Positions 8,963 through 18,559 are shown, numbered from the stretch's first letter. The stretch: DNA of 60,855 nt from Saprospiraceae bacterium (GCA_016718205.1 JADKEB010000023.1:1-60855), one strand, 5' to 3'. The notes: a model not told the origin generated them from the sequence alone. Program-made: numbers and translations.

Positions 8963-11333
8963 TTACTTTTGTATCACTACTTTTCTGGTGATGACTCCTT
9001 CATCGGTATGAATGAGTGCGTTGTATGTACCTGAAACGATATCTGTAAGGTCTAATCTCAGCCTTGACTCCTGTACTTGCTGGAATGAAGCTGAAGTCAC
9101 TATCCTTCCATCTATAGACATGAGGTCCACTTTTACATTTTTGGATACTTGTGGTAGTGTAAGGTCTATATACAGTTCAGATGAAGCAGGATTGGGGAAG
9201 AGAGTGGCTTCGCCCGATGTTGCAACGTCATATGTGGATGAAGCTAAAGCTAAGTCCATTTCAATAAAAGCTGTTTTGAAGTCAACTCTGAATAATTCCC
9301 GAGTATCATTGTCAGCAGGAGAGTCTCCTTTACCTCCAAAACTACTTGCAGACCTTAATAGCCCTAAAGAATCATAAGCCATATTCGTAGCTCCATAAAA
9401 GTAATCTCTTCCTACAGTGTTTAGAGTCCTCGGATCATAACCCAATATCTGAATTTGAGGTGTGGATGCAGCTGCAGGTTCGGTGTGTAAGACGACAAGA
9501 TAGAGAGTTTCAGATTTTACTCTTAATTTCTTATCTGAAATACTACCATCAGCTTCAGGCACAAAAACATCTGCTTCAATTCTGCGTGGTGTTGTGATAT
9601 CTGATGTCAAAAAAACAACATTGGTTCCAACTTTCTTCTTTTCGCTTGCGTCAGTCACATCTCCATCACCATTCTTGTCCAAAAATTCATATACATCTAT
9701 TTTGATCACTGAATTAGCAACACTGGCTATTGTGTTTCCGATTCCAAATCTGACTTTTGCAAGCAATAATGCACTTCCGCTTGAATTATTACTGTTTTTG
9801 ACATAAAATGCATTCCCAATAGAATAGTGTTTTACATCTCTCCAAAAGGTCAGATTGTTATACACAAATCCTAAGTAGTTACTTCCATTTTCCAATTCGG
9901 TAGGTATTTTTCCGAAAGTATTTGGAGTCATAACAAAATTAAAATCTTGTTTGTTATTAGTAGAATCAATGTCTCCTAGTGAATTTACCTTGTATTCAAT
10001 ATTATATACCCCTGCTGTCGTAGGTTGATTCATTGTTTTTGAAAAAACTTTATTTTCATTAGAACCATAAGCAGGAACAATGTTGTAATTTTTTGTATCC
10101 TGTTGTAACACAGTGGTTCCTGATTTCATAGTGGCTGTCAACACAACGTTTTGGGCGTTCACATTTCCTTTATTACCAAGGTCAGCTAAAAGAGGTATCT
10201 CTTGTGCCTGTGATATAGGAGTTTTAAAAGATGGAGCAACAGAATAAAAATTTTGTCTTACTTCTACATCATTATATGGTGCCTGATCCAATACAATAAC
10301 ATCATCAATACCCCAAAAATAATAAGCTCCGATATGGTCAAATTTAAACCTCAATTTCGGCAAAGAAGTATATGCTGTTGGCAACGCAACACGTTCTCTT
10401 ATATTTTCTGCTGCTGCATCGTTAGAATACAGTCCTTCATTGAGTCTAATTGTATCAGGCCAGGTAACCCCACCATCTTTACTCAGTACTAATCTATAAA
10501 ATGTACCCTGAAAATGTCTGACTGCTTGTGAAAACTCAATTGCTAAACCCTTTACACCAGGTGGTATTGTGATCGAAGGAGAAATGAGTGATCCGCTACA
10601 AGGGTCTGGACAAAGTCCTGAATTGTCTAAGTAGTCACTATTAAACTCAGCAACACCATTGCACGCCGATAGTGATTTCATCACCACACCACCGAAAGTA
10701 CCCCTTAACATCTCACCTTCGCTTGCCCATTCCCAGGTATTTGGATTTGACGCTGTCCAATCATTCAACCCACCATTAAAATCTCCTTCTTTTGGGTTTT
10801 TACCCCAGATAGTATTAGCTGGGTAGGTTATATTAGTAGTACAAGGGATATTCTTTAGAGTCCCTTTTATTTCATTGTTAGTAAGTTGAGTCCTTATCTT
10901 TACACAGTCCGCATTACTCATCATATAAGATGGAATTTTGAGAGTACTTGCAGTAGCTCCTGCTCCAACTACTCCTGCTGCACTACCGGTAGCTGTATTG
11001 CAAATGATAACAGCGATAGCTCCTTTTTTGTGCATTTACTGATTTATCAGAAATTCCACATATACCTCTGTCAATGAATGCAATTTTGCCAGTAAGATTG
11101 GTTGTAATTGAGTCACACCCATCAGGAAAAGGAGCCACTAAATCTGTAACCAATATTGCATCACCCGAGATAGGAGTTGCAGGTGAAGGACCCCAAGAAA
11201 ACCGTTCTAATTTGTAGTCTCCCTTGATTGCATCCGGGGCAGTGATCGTAAAAGTATTATTTTTTTGTGCACTGATCGCAACATATCCAAAAACTAATAC
11301 GGTCAATAAAAATTTTGTAAAAAATCTTTGCAT
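8963..11333 (-). CDS. T9SS-secreted PA-domain protein with C-terminal sorting domain (frameshifted)
   Basis: Two overlapping frames make one gene. The first (11333 to 10983) has a signal peptide (MQRFFTKFLLTVLVFGYVAI, cleaved after ISA) and the first half of a protease-associated (PA) domain: GKIAFIDRGICGISDKSVNAQ. The second resumes exactly with KKGAIAVIICNTATGSAAGV. The break is at a T6 run (11024-11029); eight bases would restore NAQKKGAIAV, matching PA-domain spacing. Downstream are a jelly-roll/MAM-like domain (about 10720-10270), a CARDB-like domain (about 10250-9910), and a type A T9SS sorting domain (LFPNPASSELYIDLTLPQ to GVITRKVVIQK). Such PA proteins are often peptidases, but I see no protease motif here. 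Probably secreted and surface-bound. Confidence 0.82.
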
Positions 11334-11434
11334 AACATTAATTTTGATTATAAATATAATAAATTTTTAAACGATGTAAAAGTAACAATTTTTAGATAAT
11401 GAGAAATACATTTTTATTCAATATTTTCAAAATA

Positions 11435-12412
11435 TTATTCTTTGTATAATTTTAATTCTTTTAGAACTTTGTCCCGATCCACCAACCCAACTCCTGGGAT
11501 CTCACATACCTGGCCACCTGCAATATTTGCAATCCGCCCTATATCATCGATAGGCACCTTCTTCAGATAACATAGTGCGACGATGCTGATCACCGAGTCG
11601 CCGGCACCGCACACATCAGCGACCACCCGTGGAGCAGTAGGATATAAATGGCCGTTATTGTCTTTACAAATATATATGCCCATACTACCCAATGTGATGA
11701 TCACCGTGTCACATTGGAGCTGTTTTTGTAGTTTTTCAGCTATGGTCTTATAGTCATTGGTGAAATCAGCAGTGGCGCTTTGTACTTCTTTTTTGTTGGG
11801 TTTGAAGATGGTACATCCGGTATAGGCGAAAAAGTTTTTTTCCTTGGGGTCCACAAAAGTGGCTATATTTTTAGATTTACAAAACTCTATCAGTCGATGT
11901 ATCAGATATTCAGAAAGCAATCCTTTATTGTAATCCTGCAATATCAGCCCGTCAATTTTGGTGGTTTCTGAAAGACCGGAGAAAAAATGAAAAATTCTGT
12001 CATATGTTTGTTTGGTCAATTCTGTCCTATCTTCACTATCTATCCTCAGCAGGTGTTGGTTGCCGGCCATTATACGGGATTTTATTGTCGTTTTTCGCCC
12101 CGGAATGCGCAGGATTTTATGATTTAATTGACCTTGAGCACTGCATAAGTGAATGAGATTTTCTCCTTGGTCATCATCACCTGTGATAGATATCAGTGTC
12201 ACTTTCGCGCCTAAGGCAAGCAGATTCATAGCTACATTGGCCGCACCTCCGAGTCTGTTTTCAATAGTGTCCATGTCTACTACGGGAACAGGTGCTTCAG
12301 GTGATATTCTCCTGACTGTACCGGAAATATACCGGTCGATCATGATATCCCCGATCACAACAAGGTGCAGATCACTAAATTCCGGAAGATGGGTGGTTTG
12401 ATGATTGTTCAT
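11435..12412 (-). CDS. rfaE1: D-glycero-beta-D-manno-heptose-7-phosphate kinase (RfaE1)
   Basis: PfkB/ribokinase-family kinase that phosphorylates heptose 7-phosphate at C1 in ADP-heptose synthesis for lipopolysaccharide. Seen: VIGDIMIDRYISGTVRRISPE near the N-terminus, the substrate region NRLGGAANVAMNLLALGAK, FVDPKEKNF, KPNKKE, and the catalytic anion-hole motif VCGAGDSVIS. Length from the start chosen is 325 residues, the size of the stand-alone kinase rather than bifunctional HldE. The adenylyltransferase half is a separate gene at 35485. The frame opens at 12445, but a -7 box at 12417-12424 lies within that extension, so I use the ATG at 12412 (MNNHQTTH). Confidence 0.9.
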   Translation of the reverse strand: MNNHQTTHLPEFSDLHLVVIGDIMIDRYISGTVRRISPEAPVPVVDMDTIENRLGGAANVAMNLLALGAKVTLISITGDDDQGENLIHLCSAQGQLNHKILRIPGRKTTIKSRIMAGNQHLLRIDSEDRTELTKQTYDRIFHFFSGLSETTKIDGLILQDYNKGLLSEYLIHRLIEFCKSKNIATFVDPKEKNFFAYTGCTIFKPNKKEVQSATADFTNDYKTIAEKLQKQLQCDTVIITLGSMGIYICKDNNGHLYPTAPRVVADVCGAGDSVISIVALCYLKKVPIDDIGRIANIAGGQVCEIPGVGLVDRDKVLKELKLYKE

Positions 12413-12416
12413 GGGG

Positions 12417-12424
12417 CAAAAGTA
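12417..12424 (-). promoter_or_regulatory. -7 box of rfaE1, 4 nt before the ATG
   Basis: TACTTTTG on the minus strand is followed by CCCC and then the ATG at 12412. Because transcription in Bacteroidota starts a few bases after this box, the mRNA should begin at or next to the AUG. Confidence 0.6.
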
Positions 12425-12432
12425 AAGAATGT

Positions 12433-12490
12433 GATTCAATATCATTCAATGTATTTCAATATAGTTCAATGTAATCCAATTTATTTCAAT
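12433..12490. repeat. 10-bp-phased TTCAAT array
   Basis: Six near-identical units TTCAATRTNN follow each other at exactly 10-bp steps. A second array of three units (TTCAATAGAG, TTCAATCTAG, TTCAATGTCC) is at 12857-12886, followed by the complementary ATTGAA motif several times up to 12980. Function unknown. Confidence 0.7.
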
Positions 12491-12526
12491 TCTATTATCT
12501 CTAATCTTTATGTCTGAGATTAATAA

Positions 12527-12690
12527 GGGACGTAGTCCTGTGATCTTTGTAGCAAAAATATCCACACACCATCACGTAGGGGCGTAGCCCTGTGATCATA
12601 AAAGATGTGGTAAATATAAGATGTCAGGGCTACGCCCCTTATGTTTCAGGTGCTAATGTTTTCTACAAAGATGACAGAGCTACGCTCCTG
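12527..12690. repeat. REP-like palindrome cluster
   Basis: Four copies of a GC-rich motif in an AT-rich background: GGACGTAGTCCTGTGATC (12529), GGGGCGTAGCCCTGTGATC (12579), and in inverse orientation CAGGGCTACGCCCC (12625) and CAGAGCTACGCTCCTG (12675). Each has a small internal dyad (GGGC-GTA-GCCC), and copies 2 and 3 pair perfectly over 14 bp. The rest of the 12413-12963 gap holds the TTCAAT arrays and a GCATCGT...ACGATGC hairpin (about 12738-12776); no gene. Confidence 0.7.
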
Positions 12691-12963
12691 CCCCGATAGA
12701 CGGGAGTAATTTATCTGCAGGATCATGTCTCTCTAAAGCATCGTTTGTTCGTCGTAGCTTTTAATAACTACGATGCAATATATTAAGGCATCTTGCCTGA
12801 ATCGCAAAAAAAAATTGATGATTTTTAATGTGAGGCGAAAAATGAAATACACCCATTTCAATAGAGTTCAATCTAGTTCAATGTCCTCAGGACAATTGAA
12901 TTCATTATGTCATTGACTTGAGCAGAGCGAATTGAACTCATTCCGTCCGCATGACAATTGAAT

Positions 12964-14208
12964 TCATTGAATTGAGTGGAGCGAACTGATTATGTTATAG
13001 GTTTTTTCAGTAGCACCTTTGTTTTTATTAAAATATTGATCCAATCTGTCAGCAATACCTTGGTATTCAACAGGATGTAAGTCTAGCCATTTGATTTTTT
13101 CAATCATTTTATCATAACCATCTACAGGAATAGCTGCATCCAAGGTATTCAAAATAACAGCTTCATTAAATTTTTGATGGTTGGGCCCGAAGAACACCGG
13201 GATTTTATACACTGCGGGTTCGAGGATATTGTGAATACCTTTTTGAAAACCGCCTCCGATATAAACAAATTTTGCGAAAGCGTACAAACCCGCCAACATA
13301 CCTATATTATCGATGAGGATGACATTTGACTTCCAATCTTTTGTAGAATACACATCTGGTGAAGGATGGAGTTGAGATCTTATCAGATATACGTTTTTTT
13401 CTGAGATATCATGAGGCGCTATGATGTGCGCATAATCAGGAAATGCAGATACTGTAGCTGAAACGACATGCATATCAGACATCCACACACTTCCATACAC
13501 AATTACTGTCTTGCCTTCAATATAATCTTTGATTGTATCCAAATTAACAGGAAATTTTGATCTTTGAATGACTCTGTCGATCCTTGTATCTCCGGCGATA
13601 CAATAATTGTCAAAACCCTGTGTTGAAAGTACCTGAGCTGAAAGTTCATCCTGAGTACATATGTGGGTATATTTTTTCAAAATTTGCTTGAATGGCTTTG
13701 CAAAGGGGTGCCAGAAATAGTCTTTTGGTCGGAATACTGAAGAAATCAAAAATACCGGGATCTCATACTTTATAAGACATCTGGTCAGATTCCACCAAAA
13801 TTCATACTTTACAAATATCACCATGTCAGGTAGGATGAGTTGCAGCAGTTTTTCAGCATTGGCATTTGTATCAGATGGCAAATAAAAAATCACATCTGCT
13901 TGATCATAGTTTTTTTGAATTTCGTAACCTGATGGCGAAAAAAAGCTTAAGAAAACCGTACTATCAGGATGCTCTTCTATTATTTTTTCTATGAGCGGAC
14001 GACCTTGTTCAAACTCACCAAGAGAAGCACAATGCATCCAGATCCGCTTGCCTGTAGCATGACTTCTGCTGGTCAATATTTGCCATGTAGATGCTCTGCC
14101 CGAGTTAAGTTGTTTAAGTTTTTTTGAAAACAGGCTTCCAAAGGCGATATACCCGTTGCCCAAGTAAATCAACAAAGAGTATACCCAAAATGTCAATGTC
14201 TTTACCAT
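12964..14208 (-). CDS. waaA: 3-deoxy-D-manno-octulosonic acid (Kdo) transferase WaaA
   Basis: Transfers Kdo from CMP-Kdo to the lipid A precursor at the inner membrane. 414 residues: an N-terminal hydrophobic anchor (LTFWVYSLLIYLGNGYIAFG), then the GT30 signature region WMHCASLGEFEQGRPLIEKI with the catalytic Glu in GEFEQ. FLSFFSPSGYEIQKNY, the MVIFVKYEFWWNLTRC strand and the C-terminal nucleotide-binding part FVYIGGGFQKGIHNILEPAV are all characteristic. It follows the gene at 14219-14983 by 10 bp, so both are probably one transcript. Confidence 0.95.
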   Translation of the reverse strand: MVKTLTFWVYSLLIYLGNGYIAFGSLFSKKLKQLNSGRASTWQILTSRSHATGKRIWMHCASLGEFEQGRPLIEKIIEEHPDSTVFLSFFSPSGYEIQKNYDQADVIFYLPSDTNANAEKLLQLILPDMVIFVKYEFWWNLTRCLIKYEIPVFLISSVFRPKDYFWHPFAKPFKQILKKYTHICTQDELSAQVLSTQGFDNYCIAGDTRIDRVIQRSKFPVNLDTIKDYIEGKTVIVYGSVWMSDMHVVSATVSAFPDYAHIIAPHDISEKNVYLIRSQLHPSPDVYSTKDWKSNVILIDNIGMLAGLYAFAKFVYIGGGFQKGIHNILEPAVYKIPVFFGPNHQKFNEAVILNTLDAAIPVDGYDKMIEKIKWLDLHPVEYQGIADRLDQYFNKNKGATEKTYNIISSLHSIQ

Positions 14209-14218
14209 GTCGCCGTGA

Positions 14219-14983
14219 TCAGTAATATATTATATCATCTTTCCCACCGAAATAAAAAGGTAAATTCCACTTCATTCTGAATCCAAATAATAAGTCCGTA
14301 CGTGAAGATATCGTCGCTAGTCCTGTATCAAAATTTACAGCCCTGATTTCTGAAGTAAATCCCTGAATAAAATCAAACAGGACTTCAAAGTTCACCCTTT
14401 TATCACGACTCATGTGTTTGTATCCTATCGATTGTCTCAGCCCGAAGCCTCTTGTAAGCCTGTCATAACCCACACTCCTGCCCGCCCTGATTTGTGCCAC
14501 AGAATTGCGTTCGTCAGTAAATCTGATGTTGTGCTGCAATATGCCACCTGAAGCCATGACCATAATACCGGATCTTGATTTTTTGGAGACAGGAAACAAC
14601 TTACCAACGTCTGCGCTTAAGTAAAGTCCTCTTTGCCTCAAAAATACATCAGCTATCTGATTGTCATCTCCCAGGATCACACCTGTGGTGGTTCTGAAAG
14701 GGGCAAGAACGTCTTCTTTGACATTGTCTCCGAAAATGAACATCAAACCACCACCCATCACAAAATCTTTTGGAGATATGTAATGGAGATGGGTAGACAG
14801 ATTCAGGTTGGGGCCAAATCTGTTTTTTAAATCACCTGCCGGAATATTTCCACCCATACCAAAACCGAGTTCAATAACAGTCGGTTTTACTCTGTATTGG
14901 GTAGTGTCCTGTGCAGAAGCGTATTCACCGAATATGAGTGTACATGACAAAAAAGAAAAAATCAAAAATCTGAATGCTAGCAT
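14219..14983 (-). CDS. outer-membrane beta-barrel protein of unknown role
   Basis: 254 residues with a signal peptide (MLAFRFLIFSFLSCTLIFGE, cleavage near ASA). Alternating strands typical of a small outer-membrane barrel include GFGMGGNIPAGDLKNRFGPN, GGGLMFIFGDNV and LLFGFRMKWNLPFYFG. Comparable proteins sit next to waaA in other Bacteroidota and are usually annotated as conserved hypothetical. The 10-bp spacing to waaA suggests co-expression with LPS core synthesis; a direct role in LPS is inference. Confidence 0.75.
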   Translation of the reverse strand: MLAFRFLIFSFLSCTLIFGEYASAQDTTQYRVKPTVIELGFGMGGNIPAGDLKNRFGPNLNLSTHLHYISPKDFVMGGGLMFIFGDNVKEDVLAPFRTTTGVILGDDNQIADVFLRQRGLYLSADVGKLFPVSKKSRSGIMVMASGGILQHNIRFTDERNSVAQIRAGRSVGYDRLTRGFGLRQSIGYKHMSRDKRVNFEVLFDFIQGFTSEIRAVNFDTGLATISSRTDLLFGFRMKWNLPFYFGGKDDIIYY

Positions 14984-15002
14984 TACTATTTTAAAAATAA
15001 CG

Positions 15003-15010
15003 CAAATGTA
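15003..15010 (-). promoter_or_regulatory. -7 box upstream of the barrel/waaA operon
   Basis: TACATTTG on the minus strand, 19 nt before the ATG at 14983, matches TAnnTTTG. Confidence 0.5.
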
Positions 15011-15150
15011 CGAATAGCTTATTAATTATGGCTTAGAATCCGGCCAATGTGTTACAACATGTGCATAAATTAGCAAAAGCTTATGAATTACCCTTGACTA
15101 CCAAACGACTCAAAATCCAGAAGAAAATGATGTAAGATACCAAAATACTA

Positions 15151-16941
15151 TCAGTCAACCTTAGTAAAAACAGTGGTAGTTTTTAAATATTTTCCCTTTG
15201 CTTCGACACTATATATACCTGCAGGAAGTTGTGATATATTGATCTGTTGTTCTTGATTTGCCTCACTCAGATTAGCAGTTTTGACGATGGACCCATGAAT
15301 CGATCTTATAATTATACTTACTTCATCTTCATTTTTTGCATCTGTGACATAGATCGTGATAAGATTTGCTGCAGGATTTGGGCTGACAGATAGAGACGGT
15401 ATTGCGTCAGAACACATATAATAATGCCGGATGACCTTGTGGATGTTTTCAGTTCCATCAAAATCATAATGCCGAAGCCTGTAAAATATAGTTTTATCTG
15501 ACTTGTTTTGAGCTTCACTATCGATGTATGTATAATTTGATCCGGAAGATTTGTTATGGCTCATGACATGGCCTATTTTGTCAAATTGTTTTCCATCCAT
15601 ACTTCTTTCAATGACAAACTCTCTGGAGTTTTGTTCCGAAACGGTATTCCAGGTCAACTGAATCGGTCCACATGGATCTGCTAAGGCTTCGAATTTTTGT
15701 AAGACCACAGGTAATGGTCCTGCCAGTAGTGGTGCTGCCAGGACAATATTGCCATATGCCATACATGGTCCACAAGTGACCTGAATCCGATAATCACCCG
15801 CCAATCCCCCGGTATTATAACTATTGGAGTTGGTACCTACATTGGACCAACTGACGCCATTCCATCTCGCCCATTGATAATATGACATATGTGGCCCACA
15901 ATTGGTTACCTCAGCGACCAGATTGCTCCCCAGTTGACCTATGGTGACACCGGTAGTGCACCCTTCTGACTGATGGACTCTGCATACCTCTGTCATACAA
16001 CCTGAAGCATCAGTAATCTCAGCACAATAAGTACCAAATGGTCTACCAGCCAGACAATAAAGTGACGGAGCATAATTTATTGATATATTAGTGCCATTGT
16101 ATTTCCATTGGTAAGTAGCAGGAGTGGACAGATTGATCGTTGATGCAGAATATCCTGAACTATTGCAAGGAGATCCAAGATTTACGGTATTGATAAACGC
16201 TTCCAATAGACAATTGTCAGGTACTTGCGGGATATCTATATCATCTTCGCACATTTCTGTTACTCCACCTCCACATGTTACTGTTCTCCTCACAAAGATA
16301 TGTTTGTATATTTTGCCCCTTTGGACTACCTGAGCATTGATATTGGCACAGTTGAGACCAAGTCCGTTGTATGTAAATCTTAAGATAGTGACTACGCTGC
16401 CAGACGGTGTGTTGGACCTGTAGTAGGCCGTCATTGATCCGCCATTGGCTAGTAGCTGTGCAGGTGTGATCTCTATACAATTGAGATCCTGTGTACATGC
16501 AGGATAGTTGACGACATTAGAGCTACCTTGCGAAAAAGTAAAATCTGTCCTTGTCAGGCACCTATCGGGACATTTATTAAATTGTCTGCCACCCAAAATG
16601 AAATTACCACCTTGCACCTGACACACAGGAGTGACGTCCAGATATTCATAAACATCACACCCACAAAGTTGGCGTGAAGAAGGTATAGGTCTCCAGATGC
16701 CTGTCGTGTCCCGCCATTCATATGTACTGGAAATCACGGGACTACAAGTAGGTGGCTGATCAGAGATGGTAATGCACTCAGAAGTAGAATTCCAGGCAGC
16801 TTCCACACAGTTCATCATAAAGGTGTATGAAGGCCATTTTGTAACTTCCACATGATTTATAAAAGAAAACTGGGCAATCAAACTAATAAGAAAAAATAGT
16901 TTCAAAAGTGTTTTGTTTTGAATTTTCGAGTAAGTTTTCAT
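15151..16941 (-). CDS. T9SS-secreted surface protein with C-terminal type A sorting domain
   Basis: 596 residues. The N-terminal signal peptide includes LLKLFFLISLIAQFSF. The long middle part is Cys-rich and beta-rich (RDTTGIWRPIPSSRQLCGCD; SPCNSSGYSASTINLSTPAT; ITDASGCMTEVCRVH), like Ig/SprB-type adhesin domains. From about residue 415, LPVVLQKFEALADPCGPIQL leads into a fibronectin-like module common just before T9SS tails (FVIERSMDGKQF...FYRLRHYDFDG). The last 75 residues are the sorting domain (SVSPNPAANLITIYVTDA to LPAGIYSVEAKG). Expected to be exported by PorU-type processing and held on the cell surface. Confidence 0.85.
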   Translation of the reverse strand: MKTYSKIQNKTLLKLFFLISLIAQFSFINHVEVTKWPSYTFMMNCVEAAWNSTSECITISDQPPTCSPVISSTYEWRDTTGIWRPIPSSRQLCGCDVYEYLDVTPVCQVQGGNFILGGRQFNKCPDRCLTRTDFTFSQGSSNVVNYPACTQDLNCIEITPAQLLANGGSMTAYYRSNTPSGSVVTILRFTYNGLGLNCANINAQVVQRGKIYKHIFVRRTVTCGGGVTEMCEDDIDIPQVPDNCLLEAFINTVNLGSPCNSSGYSASTINLSTPATYQWKYNGTNISINYAPSLYCLAGRPFGTYCAEITDASGCMTEVCRVHQSEGCTTGVTIGQLGSNLVAEVTNCGPHMSYYQWARWNGVSWSNVGTNSNSYNTGGLAGDYRIQVTCGPCMAYGNIVLAAPLLAGPLPVVLQKFEALADPCGPIQLTWNTVSEQNSREFVIERSMDGKQFDKIGHVMSHNKSSGSNYTYIDSEAQNKSDKTIFYRLRHYDFDGTENIHKVIRHYYMCSDAIPSLSVSPNPAANLITIYVTDAKNEDEVSIIIRSIHGSIVKTANLSEANQEQQINISQLPAGIYSVEAKGKYLKTTTVFTKVD

Positions 16942-16963
16942 TGGGATCGGTTTGAAATATTTG

Positions 16964-16971
16964 CAAAATTA
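16964..16971 (-). promoter_or_regulatory. -7 box for the T9SS gene at 15151-16941
   Basis: TAATTTTG on the minus strand, 22 nt before the ATG. The remaining intergenic DNA to 17200 is AT-rich and shows no further structure I can name. Confidence 0.45.
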
Positions 16972-17200
16972 AAACATTAAAACAATCATTAATATATTGA
17001 TTATTAATGCGTTATCAAAGATAATGATATGCACAAATGTATACAGTCTATACCCAAAATGAGCTAATTTTCAAATTTATTTTTTACATATACAAATTTA
17101 GTATTTGTATAAAACTGATTGTTAATTTATATATAAAAATAAAAAATCTGATCTATTTACTGAACTTTGCAATTTAGATTTCTTAAAAACCATATCTGAC

Positions 17201-18148
17201 ATGATGCCTGGAAAAATACTGATCACTGATAAAGTGCATGATGCGCTTATCAATAGTCTGACAGAAAAGAAATGTGAGGTCACCTATGATACAAGCGTCA
17301 ATAATCAGGCTCTGGAAAAGATAATACATCTCTATGACGGCATTATCATCAATAGTAAGATCATTATGGACAAATCCATGATTGATAAAGGTAGTAACCT
17401 GAAATTTATAGGCAGACTCGGGTCAGGATTGGAAATCATCGATGTTGCATATGCCGAAAGTAAAGGAATAAAAGTGTACAATTCGCCTGAAGGAAACAGA
17501 AACGCTGTAGCTGAACACGAAATGGGTTTGCTTTTGGCACTGATGAACAATATCTTGCGTGCTGATGCTGAAGTGAGGCAATTTTCCTGGAACCGTGAAA
17601 AAAACCGAGGCACAGAGATAAAAGGAAAAACCATCGGCATTATAGGTTTGGGACATACAGGATGCGCCTTTGCCGAAAAACTGTACAATTGGGGAGTGCG
17701 GGTCATCAGCTATGATAAATATAAAACTGAATACCCCGTGACAGTAGCCTTTGTTGAAAAAACAGATCTCCGTACCATCATAAATGAAGCTGACATTATT
17801 TCCCTTCATCTTCCCCTTACATCTGAAACAAACAACATGATCAATGGCAGTTTCCTGCAACAATGCAAACGAGGAGTCATCATCTCCAATACTTCACGAG
17901 GTCAAATAGTTGATACCAAAGCATTGATAGAACATTTGCACTCCGGGCATGTAGGAGGAGCTTGCTTAGATGTCTTTGAAAATGAAAAACCGGAAACATT
18001 CTCAGAAAGCGAAAAAGAATTATATTCATCACTATATGAATTTCAAAATGTAGTTTTAACACCACATATTGCGGGATGGACACATGAATCTTTAGAGTTG
18101 ATAGCGTCCATTCTTTTTGAAAAAATCAAGATAGGTCAGCACATTTGA
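17201..18148 (+). CDS. D-2-hydroxyacid dehydrogenase, phosphoglycerate dehydrogenase-like
   Basis: NAD-dependent dehydrogenase of 315 residues; the start is ATG ATG (17201 or 17204). The Rossmann motif IGIIGLGHTG lies at about 147-156. The catalytic Arg is in LGSGLEIID or the TSRGQIVDT segment, Glu is in DVFENEK, and the catalytic His is in LTPHIAGWT. It lacks the ACT regulatory domain of full-length SerA. It may be 3-phosphoglycerate dehydrogenase (serine synthesis), but glycerate/hydroxypyruvate reductases have the same motifs, so substrate specificity is open. No serC neighbour is present. Confidence 0.85.
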   Translation: MMPGKILITDKVHDALINSLTEKKCEVTYDTSVNNQALEKIIHLYDGIIINSKIIMDKSMIDKGSNLKFIGRLGSGLEIIDVAYAESKGIKVYNSPEGNRNAVAEHEMGLLLALMNNILRADAEVRQFSWNREKNRGTEIKGKTIGIIGLGHTGCAFAEKLYNWGVRVISYDKYKTEYPVTVAFVEKTDLRTIINEADIISLHLPLTSETNNMINGSFLQQCKRGVIISNTSRGQIVDTKALIEHLHSGHVGGACLDVFENEKPETFSESEKELYSSLYEFQNVVLTPHIAGWTHESLELIASILFEKIKIGQHI

Positions 18149-18165
18149 CATAGAATCCCGGGTTG

Positions 18166-18502
18166 AACCTAAATATCTATAATGAGTTCCGTAGTGAAGG
18201 CTAAAAGCACAACCTGCCCGCTTCGGAGCAGGCGGGTAAAATCAGCATTTTTGACGACAAATCATACTGTGTGCAGCTTTAGCTGTAGCACCGCTGCAGC
18301 ATAGCTGCACACAGTCATGGTGCATGACTGAACGGTACACAGTAAAATTGAGTGGCAGCTCAGTTTAGTGAGGGAACCGACAGTACACCTGACGGCATGG
18401 TCATGTTGTTTCATAGGACAAAATAAAGTATTTGGAGGTCGTAATACCTGCCTGACTGCCGTCTTAGGCAGGCATGGGATTATCATTATAGATTTTTAGG
18501 TT
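18166..18502. repeat. MITE-like element with AACCTAAATATCTATAATGA ends
   Basis: 337 bp with 20-bp inverted ends: AACCTAAATATCTATAATGA on the left and TCATTATAGATTTTTAGGTT on the right, one mismatch. The interior carries several hairpins: CCTGCCCGC..GAGCAGGCGGG near 18213, TGTGTGCAG...CTGCACACA near 18270-18316, and CTGCCT...AGGCAG near 18452-18476. The only open frame is a shadow. A single related end (CATTTTAGATATTTAGGTTT) is at 27819-27838. Confidence 0.7.
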
Positions 18503-18559
18503 AAATAATAGAGCCATACGCAATGAGCACCTATACCCAATTATTGTGACAAATTGTCT

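Noticed and set aside
12433..12990. CRISPR array
   Set aside because: The repeated units are 10 bp with no spacers, and no cas gene is present; they are phased short repeats.
18262..18486. A 74-residue minus-strand open frame
   Set aside because: It lies entirely within a palindrome-rich inverted-repeat element and has no protein-like composition or start context.
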